Virus record (IMG/VR): IMGVR_UViG_3300027754_000368
Coordinates: 1 to 26,489 of that record
Reading direction: 5' to 3' (one strand)
Source of the DNA: a virus
DNA: 26,489 bases
The number at the start of each line of letters is the position of its first letter. The first letter of the stretch is position 1. Under the pieces are notes generated by a model, which ran no database searches, was not told where the DNA came from, and saw nothing but the letters and a program-made list of their open reading frames with translations. Shown here piece by piece: positions 13,065-21,094 of this stretch. Both the position numbers and the translations under genes were made by a program.

Positions 13065-14309
13065 CTATGTTAGTGCGTAATCTGTGTCATCTAATTCTGA
13101 TGTGTCGAGCAGGAATGGCAAGATGACTTGTGCCTGTCCTAGTCCGAATCTTATCCGATGATCGGTGGGTGTGATGTCGTGGGTGACGGACTCGATGAAC
13201 ACGGTGTCGGTGCGCGACAGTGGCAGACCTTGCGTGTAGGTCTTCGTGACCTCGACTACGTCACCCACATCTAATGTCAACACGGTCGCAAACAAGGCCG
13301 TCCCGCAAGCATTCAAACTCGTTGAGATCTGATCGAATCGGATCTTGGGTTCTTTGTATTTGTCCACAATGTTCTGTGCCAACGCCGCACCAGCAGCCAA
13401 AGTATTCAACGGCACATTTGAGAACGACAACGTCTGCACACCGAACTTCGTTTGACTTGTCGCATCGGATGCGACCTGTGCTGCGGTGCCACCATCAACA
13501 TCTATCTGCACACGGTTGAACAATGTTTCTTGACCGTATGCGACACCGATGTCGAGTAGCGGAATCTGGTTGGATGCTGTGCCACCGAACCCTGCGATAG
13601 CGGTAGAGAATGTGAAGTCCACACGCTGATCAAACACAATTTCGTTGCGACGGTTTGCGAAGAGCCTGCCATCCTCAGCGATCGCAACAGCCTGCAACGC
13701 TGACAGAGTGTTTGCGTTCGCGGCATAGGCAACGGTGCCACATGTTGCGAGTCCTGTCTCGATGCTTCGTAGTGCGGTCGAGTAGTTGACTTCTGGTCGG
13801 TTCAAGATTGTGGACACACGCGCAGACGTAAGTTCTGATGACGGTGTGAACGCGGCAAGACTTGTGCGACTCAACTCATACAGTCCATCGGCTGCTGTGA
13901 TAGAAGCAAACGACAGGTCAGGCATTTGGTAGGTGATGTCAAGGTCGGTGATTGCTCCGACGAACAGCTCGGCTGTGCCGGCAAGAACTTTGATGGCGCG
14001 TCTCGGTGCCAGATCAAAGTTGCCTTCATACCAGGTTGATGCGGTGTTCGCTGGGTCAAAGAGTCTGCCTGATGCGCGGTCGTCGGCCAAGATGCGACAG
14101 GTACCTGGTTGGAACTGTTCAACTTGTGAACCACGGCCACGTTGAATTGCTACAGACAACACATATTCGGTTGCGTCCACGAAGTCTGTTGAGCCGTCAA
14201 GCACATCTGTGCCATCAAGAAGTGATGAGTCGAGTATGAATGCGTCAGCGACCGCACCAACATCCAACAAAACCGAATACGGTTGACCCCACTTCAAAGT
14301 CTTCGGCAT
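13065..14309 (-). CDS. Minor tail protein, 414 aa
   Basis: The protein begins MPKTLKWGQPYSVLLDVGAV. It has an N-terminal domain with repeated ILDSSLLDGTDVLDGSTDF, a central section with LSVAIQRGRGSQVEQFQPGT and RLFDPANTASTWYEGNFDL, and a C-terminal HDITPTDHRIRFGLGQAQV. These features and the place directly after the tape measure match siphovirus minor tail proteins of the distal-tail/hub type in actinophages. There is no catalytic motif. AGGTAGCC precedes the ATG, and only two bases separate it from the tape-measure stop. Confidence 0.8.
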   Translation of the reverse strand: MPKTLKWGQPYSVLLDVGAVADAFILDSSLLDGTDVLDGSTDFVDATEYVLSVAIQRGRGSQVEQFQPGTCRILADDRASGRLFDPANTASTWYEGNFDLAPRRAIKVLAGTAELFVGAITDLDITYQMPDLSFASITAADGLYELSRTSLAAFTPSSELTSARVSTILNRPEVNYSTALRSIETGLATCGTVAYAANANTLSALQAVAIAEDGRLFANRRNEIVFDQRVDFTFSTAIAGFGGTASNQIPLLDIGVAYGQETLFNRVQIDVDGGTAAQVASDATSQTKFGVQTLSFSNVPLNTLAAGAALAQNIVDKYKEPKIRFDQISTSLNACGTALFATVLTLDVGDVVEVTKTYTQGLPLSRTDTVFIESVTHDITPTDHRIRFGLGQAQVILPFLLDTSELDDTDYALT

Positions 14310-14311
14310 GG

Positions 14312-16399
14312 CTACCTACGAACTAGAGACGCAATAGCATCACGATTGATGTTCGTATATTGTTGCAACAATTCAACCATCTGACGCGCAGCCTCAATAC
14401 CGTTCGTCCCGATACCTGTGTTGACCACAATGTTTGCACCCGTACCACCACGAATATCTGATGGCACCGTTGTTGGGCTTGGTGTCACCACACCAGGCAA
14501 AGTCGGGATTGACAAGCCACGACCAGGTATCAGAGCAGCAGCGTCAGCGACCTTCTTGATCGCTTCGGCAAGTGCTTCAAATGCTTCAGTCTCACGCTCC
14601 GTTGCATCAAACAGACGTTCCGACGCATCAACCTGTGCTTGCTTGGCATCGTTCACCAACTTTAAGAACTCGTTATAGGTTTCGGATCCGCTGATAGCAC
14701 CATCCGTCGCTTCGTTCAACTTGAGTTGCGCATCCTTCAAACCATTCGTTGCTTCAAACTCTGTGTCCGAAGCGTCAGCCACAGCCAACTTTGCTTGGGC
14801 AAGATCAATCTCAGCCTGTCGGATTACTTGCGGAGTGGACAGAGGATCGGCTCGAAGTTCGGCAAGTTTCTTCTCGGCATCCGTAACCGCAAACACGGAC
14901 TCTTCAACAGCAAACCCAGCGTTCGCCACATTGCGTTGAGCCTTAGCCAACTCACGTTGCGCGGCCTTCGCTTGTGGCGAGTCAGCACCAAATCCTCTTG
15001 TTGCTTGGTCAAGGTTTTCTTGAGCGGTCAGAAGATCCTTGTTTGCTTTGAAGACTCCGAGTTGTGCTTCGCGCGTTCCCTTCTGTGCGCTAGTCAACGC
15101 CTTCTGCGCAGATGTTGAAGACTTCAACGCTGACGTGTACTTCTCAAGATTCTGTTTAGTGTCATCCACCGTCTTAGCCACACCACCTGAAGACTTCTTG
15201 ACGTTGTCCAAAGAACCTGCAAACATATCGGCTGCTTCTTTCGCTTTCGGTAGAACCTTCTGACCGATACTGTCAGTCTGGTCAACGAACTTTGAAAGAG
15301 TGTTGCCGGACAGATTCAATGCAGCTCGCGCGTTTGAGACTGAGTTACGGAACCCGTCAAAGGTTCTGCTGATCTGTTCAGTTCGGTTGATGAGTTGTTG
15401 CTCAATGGTGATGATTCCATCGCCACCCACGATTGCGTTTCCGAATGCTCGAAGAAAGTCAACACCTGCAGCGAGCGGTCCGATCAGATCAACAAAGCTC
15501 TTTTGCAGTTCGTAAAAACTAAGTATCAGTGCTTCAACTCTGTCAAGAACAGAGAAGGTCATCTGTCCAAATGCAGCACCAAAGTATGCGACTGCACCCG
15601 ATAGTCCTTTTTCTCTAAAGCCGTCAACCGCAGCCTTCAAAGCTGGCAACACATTGTTTGTTAAGAATGCAACGAACTTCTCGGCGACCGGCAGAAGTGC
15701 GAAGCCGATCTCCTCAACCACTTCACCAAGACCTGTTTTAAGAATCTTTACTCGGCCAGAGAATGTGTCGGCTGCGGTTGCGGCTGCACCACCGAATTGT
15801 GTTTGCAAAGTTGTGAGGATTGCACCGAAGTCTTTTGACTTCTTTGCGCCTTCATCCAACGGAATGCCGAGTCGAGTGAGGGCACCGATCTGCCCTGTCG
15901 CCGCACGTCCGAGACCCAAAGTCACGGCCTCCAAATCGCGCCCAGTTGCCGCGCTGATGTCAAGCGCAAGTGTGAACAGCGATTGCGCTTTCTCCACATC
16001 GTTTGTTGCGCGAACAAGATTGCCGAACGCTGGTCGAAGTTCATCGTCGGCAATACCAGTTGCCAACATCGCCTTCTCAATAAACAACTCTGTCGCCGAT
16101 ACTTGTGCCAAGGTCGCGTCAGCGGACTTGATTAACTGGTCGGCGAGAAGTTTCTGTGACTTCTCATCGGCTGCTGCTGCTGCGACCGCAGCTGCTGCTG
16201 CACCAGCCACCGCGGTCAATCCACCGAGCGCAATGAATGCACCCTTCTTTACGAAGTCAAATGCGCCACCTAATGCGGCACCAATCTTGCCGACCTTCTC
16301 TAAAGAGTCTTGACCTTCACGCGCAAGTTTCTTGAACGCCGTGACAGCACCATCGGCATTGCCGAGAATCTTTACAACGAATGTGCGTTCACCTGCCAT
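14312..16399 (-). CDS. Tail tape measure protein, 695 aa
   Basis: The longest gene of the tail module. It begins MAGERTFVVKILGNADGAVT, contains an Ala-rich hydrophobic stretch (about 45-80) that may later cross the host membrane, and has long coiled-coil blocks rich in Ala, Lys, Glu and Asp (about 420-610). That is the standard profile of tape measures, which set tail length and lead DNA out. At the usual ~1.5 angstrom per residue, 695 residues predict a tail near 100 nm. It lies between the AEP-like gene and the minor tail protein. Confidence 0.9.
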   Translation of the reverse strand: MAGERTFVVKILGNADGAVTAFKKLAREGQDSLEKVGKIGAALGGAFDFVKKGAFIALGGLTAVAGAAAAAVAAAAADEKSQKLLADQLIKSADATLAQVSATELFIEKAMLATGIADDELRPAFGNLVRATNDVEKAQSLFTLALDISAATGRDLEAVTLGLGRAATGQIGALTRLGIPLDEGAKKSKDFGAILTTLQTQFGGAAATAADTFSGRVKILKTGLGEVVEEIGFALLPVAEKFVAFLTNNVLPALKAAVDGFREKGLSGAVAYFGAAFGQMTFSVLDRVEALILSFYELQKSFVDLIGPLAAGVDFLRAFGNAIVGGDGIITIEQQLINRTEQISRTFDGFRNSVSNARAALNLSGNTLSKFVDQTDSIGQKVLPKAKEAADMFAGSLDNVKKSSGGVAKTVDDTKQNLEKYTSALKSSTSAQKALTSAQKGTREAQLGVFKANKDLLTAQENLDQATRGFGADSPQAKAAQRELAKAQRNVANAGFAVEESVFAVTDAEKKLAELRADPLSTPQVIRQAEIDLAQAKLAVADASDTEFEATNGLKDAQLKLNEATDGAISGSETYNEFLKLVNDAKQAQVDASERLFDATERETEAFEALAEAIKKVADAAALIPGRGLSIPTLPGVVTPSPTTVPSDIRGGTGANIVVNTGIGTNGIEAARQMVELLQQYTNINRDAIASLVRR

Positions 16400-16415
16400 G
16401 GTGAAGCAATTCTAC

Positions 16416-17129
16416 TCAGTTAGCAGCCATCCGTTTGCGAAGCTCAGCCCACTCGCGTTGCATGTCTTTGTGAATCTCTGACTGTGTCATGCCGTCATAT
16501 TGCGACATATCAATCGGTGCATCCCACCACTTTGGATCAAGAACGCATCGCATCGGATTACCGCGACGCGGTTGACGAGTCGAGCGAATGTTTGGTGTGT
16601 TGAATCGGCGTGTCGGTGCAGCGATGTCTGTGATGGTTGGATCAAGGAATCGCCAACCTGAATGATGTGTGCGAAACTGCTGACCTGCTTCGTGCTGTGG
16701 CAGATAGAAGATACGGGCAGGGTCTTTGGTTGCTGGGTCGCCTTTGAGACGAAGACGCTCATGTGTCTCGTACCAAACTTCTTCCCAACTCTGCACCGGC
16801 ACAGCCTGCTCAAACGGGATGACAACGTGCCAGTGCGGATTGTCTTCACGATGCGACCAGGTCGTGTATGCGAAGTGTATATACGATCCGATATCTGCTT
16901 GCTCGAATGCTTCACCGTCAAGGTCGGCAACCAACGCCCAGATGTGCGACACGTTTGCGTTGCCACGGGTCGTGTGTTCACGGTAGGTGACTGGCGAATA
17001 TAACTTGCCGTCAGACTTCTGTTCACGTTCTTGATGGTTGCCGAGGATTGTGGCGAACTCCATCCAAGATGTTGCGATGGTCTTTGGGTAGACGGACTTG
17101 ACCGATGAGAACCCGACGACTTCAAACAT
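16416..17129 (-). CDS. Archaeo-eukaryotic primase-like (AEP) protein inside the tail module
   Basis: This 237-residue protein has an AEP-type motif series: WALVADLDGE (64-73) with DxD at Asp69/Asp71, an IHFAYTTWSH strand (84-93), HWHVVIP (99-105) in place of the sxH/RhhhP strand, and GDPATKDPARIFYLP (130-144). This matches the compact primase domain of plasmid and phage replication proteins. The C-terminal tail is basic then helical (SEIHKDMQREWAELRKRMAA). There is no helicase domain. GGAGG precedes the ATG. Its position between a gp10-like protein and the tape measure is unusual for a replication gene. Confidence 0.65.
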   Translation of the reverse strand: MFEVVGFSSVKSVYPKTIATSWMEFATILGNHQEREQKSDGKLYSPVTYREHTTRGNANVSHIWALVADLDGEAFEQADIGSYIHFAYTTWSHREDNPHWHVVIPFEQAVPVQSWEEVWYETHERLRLKGDPATKDPARIFYLPQHEAGQQFRTHHSGWRFLDPTITDIAAPTRRFNTPNIRSTRQPRRGNPMRCVLDPKWWDAPIDMSQYDGMTQSEIHKDMQREWAELRKRMAAN

Positions 17130-17181
17130 TGTGCAGAACCTCCGACTATCAGGATAGCGAATCCTCAGCGGATTGCAAGTA

Positions 17182-17745
17182 TCAAAGACCTAGTTCCTTG
17201 ACCACTTTGTCTATGCCTTCTAAGTATTCTTTGGCGATCTGGTTCTTGCGTTTGCGGACGGTGGGCCAGAAGAAGTATCCAGACTGACCGCGATGGCGTA
17301 AGAACTGCTTGGTCTTAGGTGTCAATCCACCACCAAACTCCGCACCGAAGAACACATCTCGGCGAGTCACCTTTGTTTTGCGTCTGCTGTTCGGACGCGA
17401 CTTAGATACGAATGATTCATTGCCACGCAACTTGATTGTCGGGATGCGATCATTAGATGCCCGTAATCCTTTGGCAACCTGTATCGCTTGGCTTGCTCGA
17501 CTGACCGTACCTGCTGTGACTCTGACTTCGGTTGACAGATCTTTGGCGATTGTGTAGGCGACTTTGCGCAGCTCTTTGCTGAACTCGTAACTGGCTCGAT
17601 CAAACTTGCGCAGAGTTTCGTACAGGTCTTTGATGATGACTGTGTTGGCAAGGACTGCTGCTTGACCGGCACTGCCGATTGTTGCACCTGTGTCACCTGG
17701 CAGGTTCGGGAATGCTGAGAACTTATTACCTGTAAAGGCCATCAT
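17182..17745 (-). CDS. HK97 gp10-like head-tail/tail-completion protein
   Basis: This 187-residue protein starts with two adjacent ATGs (17745, 17742) after AAGGATTCA. The first overlaps the stop of the chaperone frameshift product. Its C-terminal half contains RRDVFFGAEFGGG, TKQFLRHRGQSGYFFWPTVR and an ending helix (AKEYLEGIDKVVKEL). That matches the HK97 gp10-like group, with its HrG..GYFFWPT signature, usually a neck or tail-completion protein. Finding it between the chaperone and the tape measure, rather than between connector and major tail protein, is a shuffled order. Confidence 0.6.
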   Translation of the reverse strand: MMAFTGNKFSAFPNLPGDTGATIGSAGQAAVLANTVIIKDLYETLRKFDRASYEFSKELRKVAYTIAKDLSTEVRVTAGTVSRASQAIQVAKGLRASNDRIPTIKLRGNESFVSKSRPNSRRKTKVTRRDVFFGAEFGGGLTPKTKQFLRHRGQSGYFFWPTVRKRKNQIAKEYLEGIDKVVKELGL

Positions 17746-18160
17746 TGAATCCTTTGGTTCGGGTTCATCTTGACACTCTTCCAGCGCAGATAGCCGAGCA
17801 TCGTGTACAGCATTCTAGGTGACTCTTGCAGAAGTAAAGATGGAGCGATGTGAGTTTCACACGCTAGGTATGCGATCAGCCAGTGGGCTGAGGATTCTCC
17901 AAAGGGTTGATCGCCGAAGATTCGGCACCAACCTCCACGCTCTCGACTGTTTCAATCCATTCTTCAAACTTCATCGCGGTCTTCTTCGTGCGCTTCTGCG
18001 AATGCCAAGCCAACCATGCAAGGTCGGTCAACTTCAGTTCTGTTTGGAAATTTGCAACGGAACGATTCTTCTCTGTTTCGAATGCGATGAAGTCGGCGAA
18101 CTGTGCGGTCGCTTTCACGGTGACGTTGTCAAGCGTCGTGACTTCTAGGTTGATCTTCAT
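17742..18160 (-). CDS. Tail assembly chaperone GT-type fusion made by -1 frameshift
   Basis: If ribosomes slip by -1 at the slippery site (17900-17906), the chaperone reads through its own stop into a frame that stays open for 52 more codons, ending at a TGA at 17742-17744 that overlaps the next gene's ATG. The added part begins GESSAHWLIAYLACETHIAP and continues with LYTMLGYLRW, giving about 139 residues in total. Lambda gpG/gpGT-type chaperones made this way are standard in siphoviruses. The extension has no start codon of its own in a sensible position, which supports frameshifting. Confidence 0.8.
17876..18160 (-). CDS. Tail assembly chaperone, short (G-type) product
   Basis: A 94-residue protein beginning MKINLEVTTLDNVTVKATAQ, with LKLTDLAWLAWHSQKRTKK and FEEWIETVESVEV, the typical profile of the short tail-assembly chaperone encoded just after the major tail protein. 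TCAGGAGGTAAGA before the ATG is a strong ribosome binding site. The last residues (NPLENPQPTG) lie after the slippery heptamer and are made only by ribosomes that do not shift. Confidence 0.85.
   Translation of the reverse strand: MKINLEVTTLDNVTVKATAQFADFIAFETEKNRSVANFQTELKLTDLAWLAWHSQKRTKKTAMKFEEWIETVESVEVGAESSAINPLENPQPTG
17900..17906 (-). other. -1 slippery heptamer CCCTTTG
   Basis: On the minus strand the chaperone codons AAC-CCT-TTG form C-CCT-TTG, an exact X-XXY-YYZ heptamer in the zero frame. Slippage re-pairs the tRNAs on CCC-TTT and enters the 52-codon extension frame. The site is eight codons before the zero-frame stop, the usual arrangement in phage chaperone genes. Confidence 0.8.
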
Positions 18161-18188
18161 TCTTACCTCCTGATTGTTTTATTAAGAA

Positions 18189-18596
18189 CTATGCAACTGC
18201 TTTTGTGATCGTTCCGCTGATTGGCCAAGTGACATCGGCTGTGTTCAATTCACCGACAGCACCGTTGACTGGTGTCCATTCGGTGCAAAGAACCGAGAAC
18301 GTGTAGGACGGGTTTGCGGTTGATACTGCGGCGGTGCCTGCTTTGATAACCATTGTGACAGCAGTTGAACCGATCAATGGGAAGATCAATCCATCAATCG
18401 CGTTGTAGTCGTTGTGCATAGACAGAGTGACCGAATTGTCTATCAATCCTGAGACTCGAGTGACTGCGCCACCTGAACCGAAGTTAGTTGTTGGTACCTC
18501 TGCAGCAGAAGTCGAGATTGTAATTGCTGCCACGCTTGAACTTATATCTTGTCCGTTGAGCGAGACTGTTGAGTTTGTGAGAACTAACTTTGCCAT
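18189..18596 (-). CDS. Major tail protein
   Basis: This 135-residue protein begins MAKLVLTNSTVSLNGQDISS and is beta-rich throughout (AAITISTSAAEVPTTNFGSG, SVTLSMHNDYNAIDG, a CTEWTPVNGAVG loop, and a final TADVTWPISGTI strand). This is the small immunoglobulin-like tail-tube protein seen in many actinophages, and it lies directly before the frameshifting chaperone. AGGAGATAAATAATC precedes the ATG. The tube is built from its hexameric rings. Confidence 0.85.
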   Translation of the reverse strand: MAKLVLTNSTVSLNGQDISSSVAAITISTSAAEVPTTNFGSGGAVTRVSGLIDNSVTLSMHNDYNAIDGLIFPLIGSTAVTMVIKAGTAAVSTANPSYTFSVLCTEWTPVNGAVGELNTADVTWPISGTITKAVA

Positions 18597-18598
18597 GA

Positions 18599-18767
18599 TT
18601 ATTTATCTCCTGCCGTGTCGGCTTTCGAGGTTGATTTATCCGCTACCGGAATAATGCTACCCGATTGCAGTAGAGAGTCTAGATGATCAACATCTGCGCC
18701 ATCAATAGTGGCTGGATATTGTTTGTCTAAGACCGTGAAGCCTTGAACCACCTGGAACTTTGCCATG
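18599..18767 (-). pseudogene. Small tail-region gene interrupted by a one-base frameshift
   Basis: An ATG at 18767, three bases after the preceding stop, opens MAKFQVVQGFTVLDKQ, but the frame then hits a TGA at 18702-18704. Removing one A from the CAAACAAATAT run (about 18716-18726) restores a 55-codon gene ending ADTAGDK at 18599, with YPATIDGADVDHLDSLLQ and SGSIIPV in between. The restored protein resembles small phage proteins found here, with a VxxGF..DxxxYPxG-like start and a G-x-I-x-P-V end. The cause may be an assembly indel, a real mutation or programmed slippage. Confidence 0.5.
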
Positions 18768-18769
18768 GG

Positions 18770-19180
18770 CTAAGCGTACACGACGACACGAAAGTCAACC
18801 GTGAGGTAGGTTGTGTCGTTCGCGTCAACGGTTGAGATGTTGGATGCCTCTTCGACGATCAAGGTTTGTGCATACCCGCCGAGTGATGTGTCGGCTTCAA
18901 TCGCTGCGCGAATCCCGCTGTCATAAGACAGATAAGTGTCCATCAAGTTCTGTGCGGTGCGTTCAGCAGCACGACCAACAATCACACTGACCGTGAACAC
19001 ATGTGTGACTAAGCCTGCCCGCATCGCACCGTGGTAGGTGATTGATTCAAGTGTCGGCCATGCGATACCGCCGAGCGACGGATTGACCTGGTCGGGTTGC
19101 TGTGCGAATGCGCGAAGGTTTGCGATCGTGGCAAGACGTGTTTGTAGTCCTGTTTTGAGTTCGGTGACTGTTGCGGTCAT
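18770..19180 (-). CDS. Tail-terminator/minor capsid-like protein, 136 aa
   Basis: This protein begins MTATVTELKTGLQTRLATIA, continues with a strand-rich core (HGAMRAGLVTHVFTVSVIVG), a helix (AERTAQNLMDTYLSY) and a final strand TTYLTVDFRVVVYA. The layout, with an N-terminal helix and a long hydrophobic beta-strand followed by a conserved YLSY...I, fits the tail-terminator group that closes the tail tube and joins it to the head. The ATG overlaps the connector stop as ATGA. Assignment rests on pattern and position. Confidence 0.65.
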   Translation of the reverse strand: MTATVTELKTGLQTRLATIANLRAFAQQPDQVNPSLGGIAWPTLESITYHGAMRAGLVTHVFTVSVIVGRAAERTAQNLMDTYLSYDSGIRAAIEADTSLGGYAQTLIVEEASNISTVDANDTTYLTVDFRVVVYA

Positions 19181-19803
19181 GCGAACATTCGCATTCGGCG
19201 ATATGGCTCGACAAGTTGTGCGACGTCTGGGTCAAGTGCGCGTGTCACTCGTATCGCACCCAAGTCTCCGAAGCCGGCAACGCCGAGCGGTGAATCGTAA
19301 CGCTTGAAGATTCTTGATGACTGGATGATCACAGCTTGTGTGATCGGCTCAGGCACAGACGGCCAACCGTAAACGGCGGTGAGTTGCACCAATGCTTCTG
19401 ATCCGAAGTTTGCGTTTAAGGTTGGGAACAGATAGTCGCCGACTGCGCGGATGCGTGTGAACGGAACGGTGAGTCCGTCCAAGATTCCGTTGACTGGTTC
19501 TAGTTGCCAATCGCTTGGAGTCCAAGTGACATCAAAGTTGCCGTCCGCGTTGGTTTGTGTTTTCAATGTGATTGCAGTTCCAGCGATGTCGTCAATCTCG
19601 CACACGAATGAATCGGCTGCGGTGAACACTCTTGTCGTCGCAGATCCGTAAGCCCAGAACTGTCGGTTCGCATAACCGTCAATCAGTCGACTGGCTGCAC
19701 CGGCACAGTTGTCAATCAGGTCGTCGTCTTGTGTGTCGGCAGTCCCGATACGAAGAGCAGCCTTGATCTGGTTGCGTGTGGCATAGCCGTTTGTGATTGC
19801 CAT
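19177..19803 (-). CDS. Head-tail connector (gp6-like), 208 aa
   Basis: The protein begins MAITNGYATRNQIKAALRIG, then DTQDDDLIDNCAGAASRLID and GYANRQFWAYGSATTRVFTA. The ordered N-terminal pattern (GY-x-T, helix with D-D-x-L-x-x, AASRxID, R-x-FW) is typical of phage connector proteins that sit on the portal. The later part has a YGWPSVPEPITQAVIIQSSR helix. In most siphoviruses this gene lies next to the capsid gene. Here six glycan genes separate them. Confidence 0.85.
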   Translation of the reverse strand: MAITNGYATRNQIKAALRIGTADTQDDDLIDNCAGAASRLIDGYANRQFWAYGSATTRVFTAADSFVCEIDDIAGTAITLKTQTNADGNFDVTWTPSDWQLEPVNGILDGLTVPFTRIRAVGDYLFPTLNANFGSEALVQLTAVYGWPSVPEPITQAVIIQSSRIFKRYDSPLGVAGFGDLGAIRVTRALDPDVAQLVEPYRRMRMFA

Positions 19804-19814
19804 AGATTCCTATC

Positions 19815-20432
19815 CTACTCAACAACCAACAACTCAAGTGATGGCTGAAGTCTGAAGAATCTTACTCCATACAACTCACGCAACTTATTCACGACGACAC
19901 TGAATTGTTGACGCCAACCATCCATTGAACCATTTGACTTGCGATAACCAGCGAAGTTCTCTTGCCCATCTACCAGACCGAGGTCAACACCGATCAGGTT
20001 GATTTGTGACGCACCCATGTAGCAGGCAAGGTGCATCGCTATATGTGCCGAAGTGCCACCAGTAACCAGCACGTCAGGATCAGTTGGCCAGTTGGTATCA
20101 GGTTTCCAGAATGGTGCATGTGGTCTGAATGTGATGTGATTACCTGACCCGACATGGGTTGCGGTCATGTCGCCCGCTTCAAGGTTCATGTCTGGTGTGA
20201 TGAAGATGCGATGCGGGTTCGCAGCGACATTGCCTGCCACGACAGGATGGTGAGTTGAATAGTTTGTCGCCGTGTAAAAGTCTTCAAGTCCGAACACGAA
20301 TCCGACCTCGTTGATCGCAACCACAATCTTGCCTTCGAAGAACTTTGGTGTCACCCATCCCATACTCGGACCAGATCCACACACCCAAACAGGTTCGCCT
20401 TTGTGGCGGTCTTTCAAGTCGAGCAGAATCAT
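19815..20432 (-). CDS. DUF115/Maf-like glycan-transfer protein
   Basis: The start at 20432 (MILLDLKDRHKGEPVWVCGS) overlaps the preceding stop as ATGA, making 205 residues. Residues 13-24 contain the glycine loop VCGSGPSM, followed by VVAINEVGFVFG. Later VTGGTSAHIAMHLACYMGAS and INLIGVDLG follow. This is the DUF115-type Rossmann-like pattern (GxGPS then a loop, then TGGTS.H and a GxDL) shared with Maf glycosyltransferases and sialyltransferase-like families. The sugar donor and target cannot be read. It closes the glycan cassette, next to the connector gene. Confidence 0.7.
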   Translation of the reverse strand: MILLDLKDRHKGEPVWVCGSGPSMGWVTPKFFEGKIVVAINEVGFVFGLEDFYTATNYSTHHPVVAGNVAANPHRIFITPDMNLEAGDMTATHVGSGNHITFRPHAPFWKPDTNWPTDPDVLVTGGTSAHIAMHLACYMGASQINLIGVDLGLVDGQENFAGYRKSNGSMDGWRQQFSVVVNKLRELYGVRFFRLQPSLELLVVE

Positions 20433-21094
20433 TGAGCCAACTTCGCAGGCCAATCCTCACCAGGTATCACACGACCAGACTTCAACAGTCCACAGAACTC
20501 GACAACATCCTGCTCGGCTTGCCGGTCAGGTTGAGCTGTCAACGCATCGTCGTGTCGAACCCAAGTCCACACACAACGCGAATCAAACGACGCTTCAACA
20601 TTGTGTGACCGCATCTCACACCAATGAACCCAATCAACATACTTGTGGGAACGGTACGGAATCTTCAACCAAGTCTTGCGACGAATCACCGCAAGACCTG
20701 GCATACCGTTGTTTTGCATATTGAGCAGATTCTGATATTGCTCAGGTGTGCCATAACACAACCCGCCGTTCCAGCGACCGCGCACATTCACGGCGTCACC
20801 TTGCAGAACTAGACCGTCAAAGAAGTTCGGATCCATCGTGTCATCGACTGGCAGATGTGTACACCATTCCGCTGTTGCTTCACGCACACCCACATTCACA
20901 CACGGCCAGATACGGTCATCCCAATACGGCACAACCTTCCACCAAGACGGCACATCAACTCTTGCAGTCGTCACAAGAATGACCTCTTGCGGTTTGACCA
21001 TCAAGCCCTCAATCGAAGCAATGAACCCTTCACCGAACCGATCCCAATAGTTCTGCTCAAACGGTGAGATGACCGCTACCGGCGACGGTACCAC
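20429..21094 (-). CDS. GT-A-fold glycosyltransferase-like protein
   Basis: The start is a GTG at 21094 (MVPSPVAVISPFEQNYWDRF), overlapping the GT17-like gene by 19 bases. After an IEGLMVKPQEVILVTT strand the chain reaches CTHLPVDDTMDPNFFDGL (about 78-95), in which VDD fits the metal-binding DxD/DDD site of GT-A enzymes. A W-rich region follows (SHKYVDWVHWCEM). The family is GT2-like in pattern. The donor sugar is unknown. It lacks a membrane segment, so it probably acts in the cytoplasm. Confidence 0.65.
   Translation of the reverse strand: MVPSPVAVISPFEQNYWDRFGEGFIASIEGLMVKPQEVILVTTARVDVPSWWKVVPYWDDRIWPCVNVGVREATAEWCTHLPVDDTMDPNFFDGLVLQGDAVNVRGRWNGGLCYGTPEQYQNLLNMQNNGMPGLAVIRRKTWLKIPYRSHKYVDWVHWCEMRSHNVEASFDSRCVWTWVRHDDALTAQPDRQAEQDVVEFCGLLKSGRVIPGEDWPAKLAQ

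Noticed and set aside
16487-17125. 212-codon minus-strand frame overlapping the AEP-like gene
   Set aside because: It is a different frame of the same strand with no family pattern and an Arg/Ser/Thr-rich make-up. The AEP frame has clear motifs and a good ribosome site.
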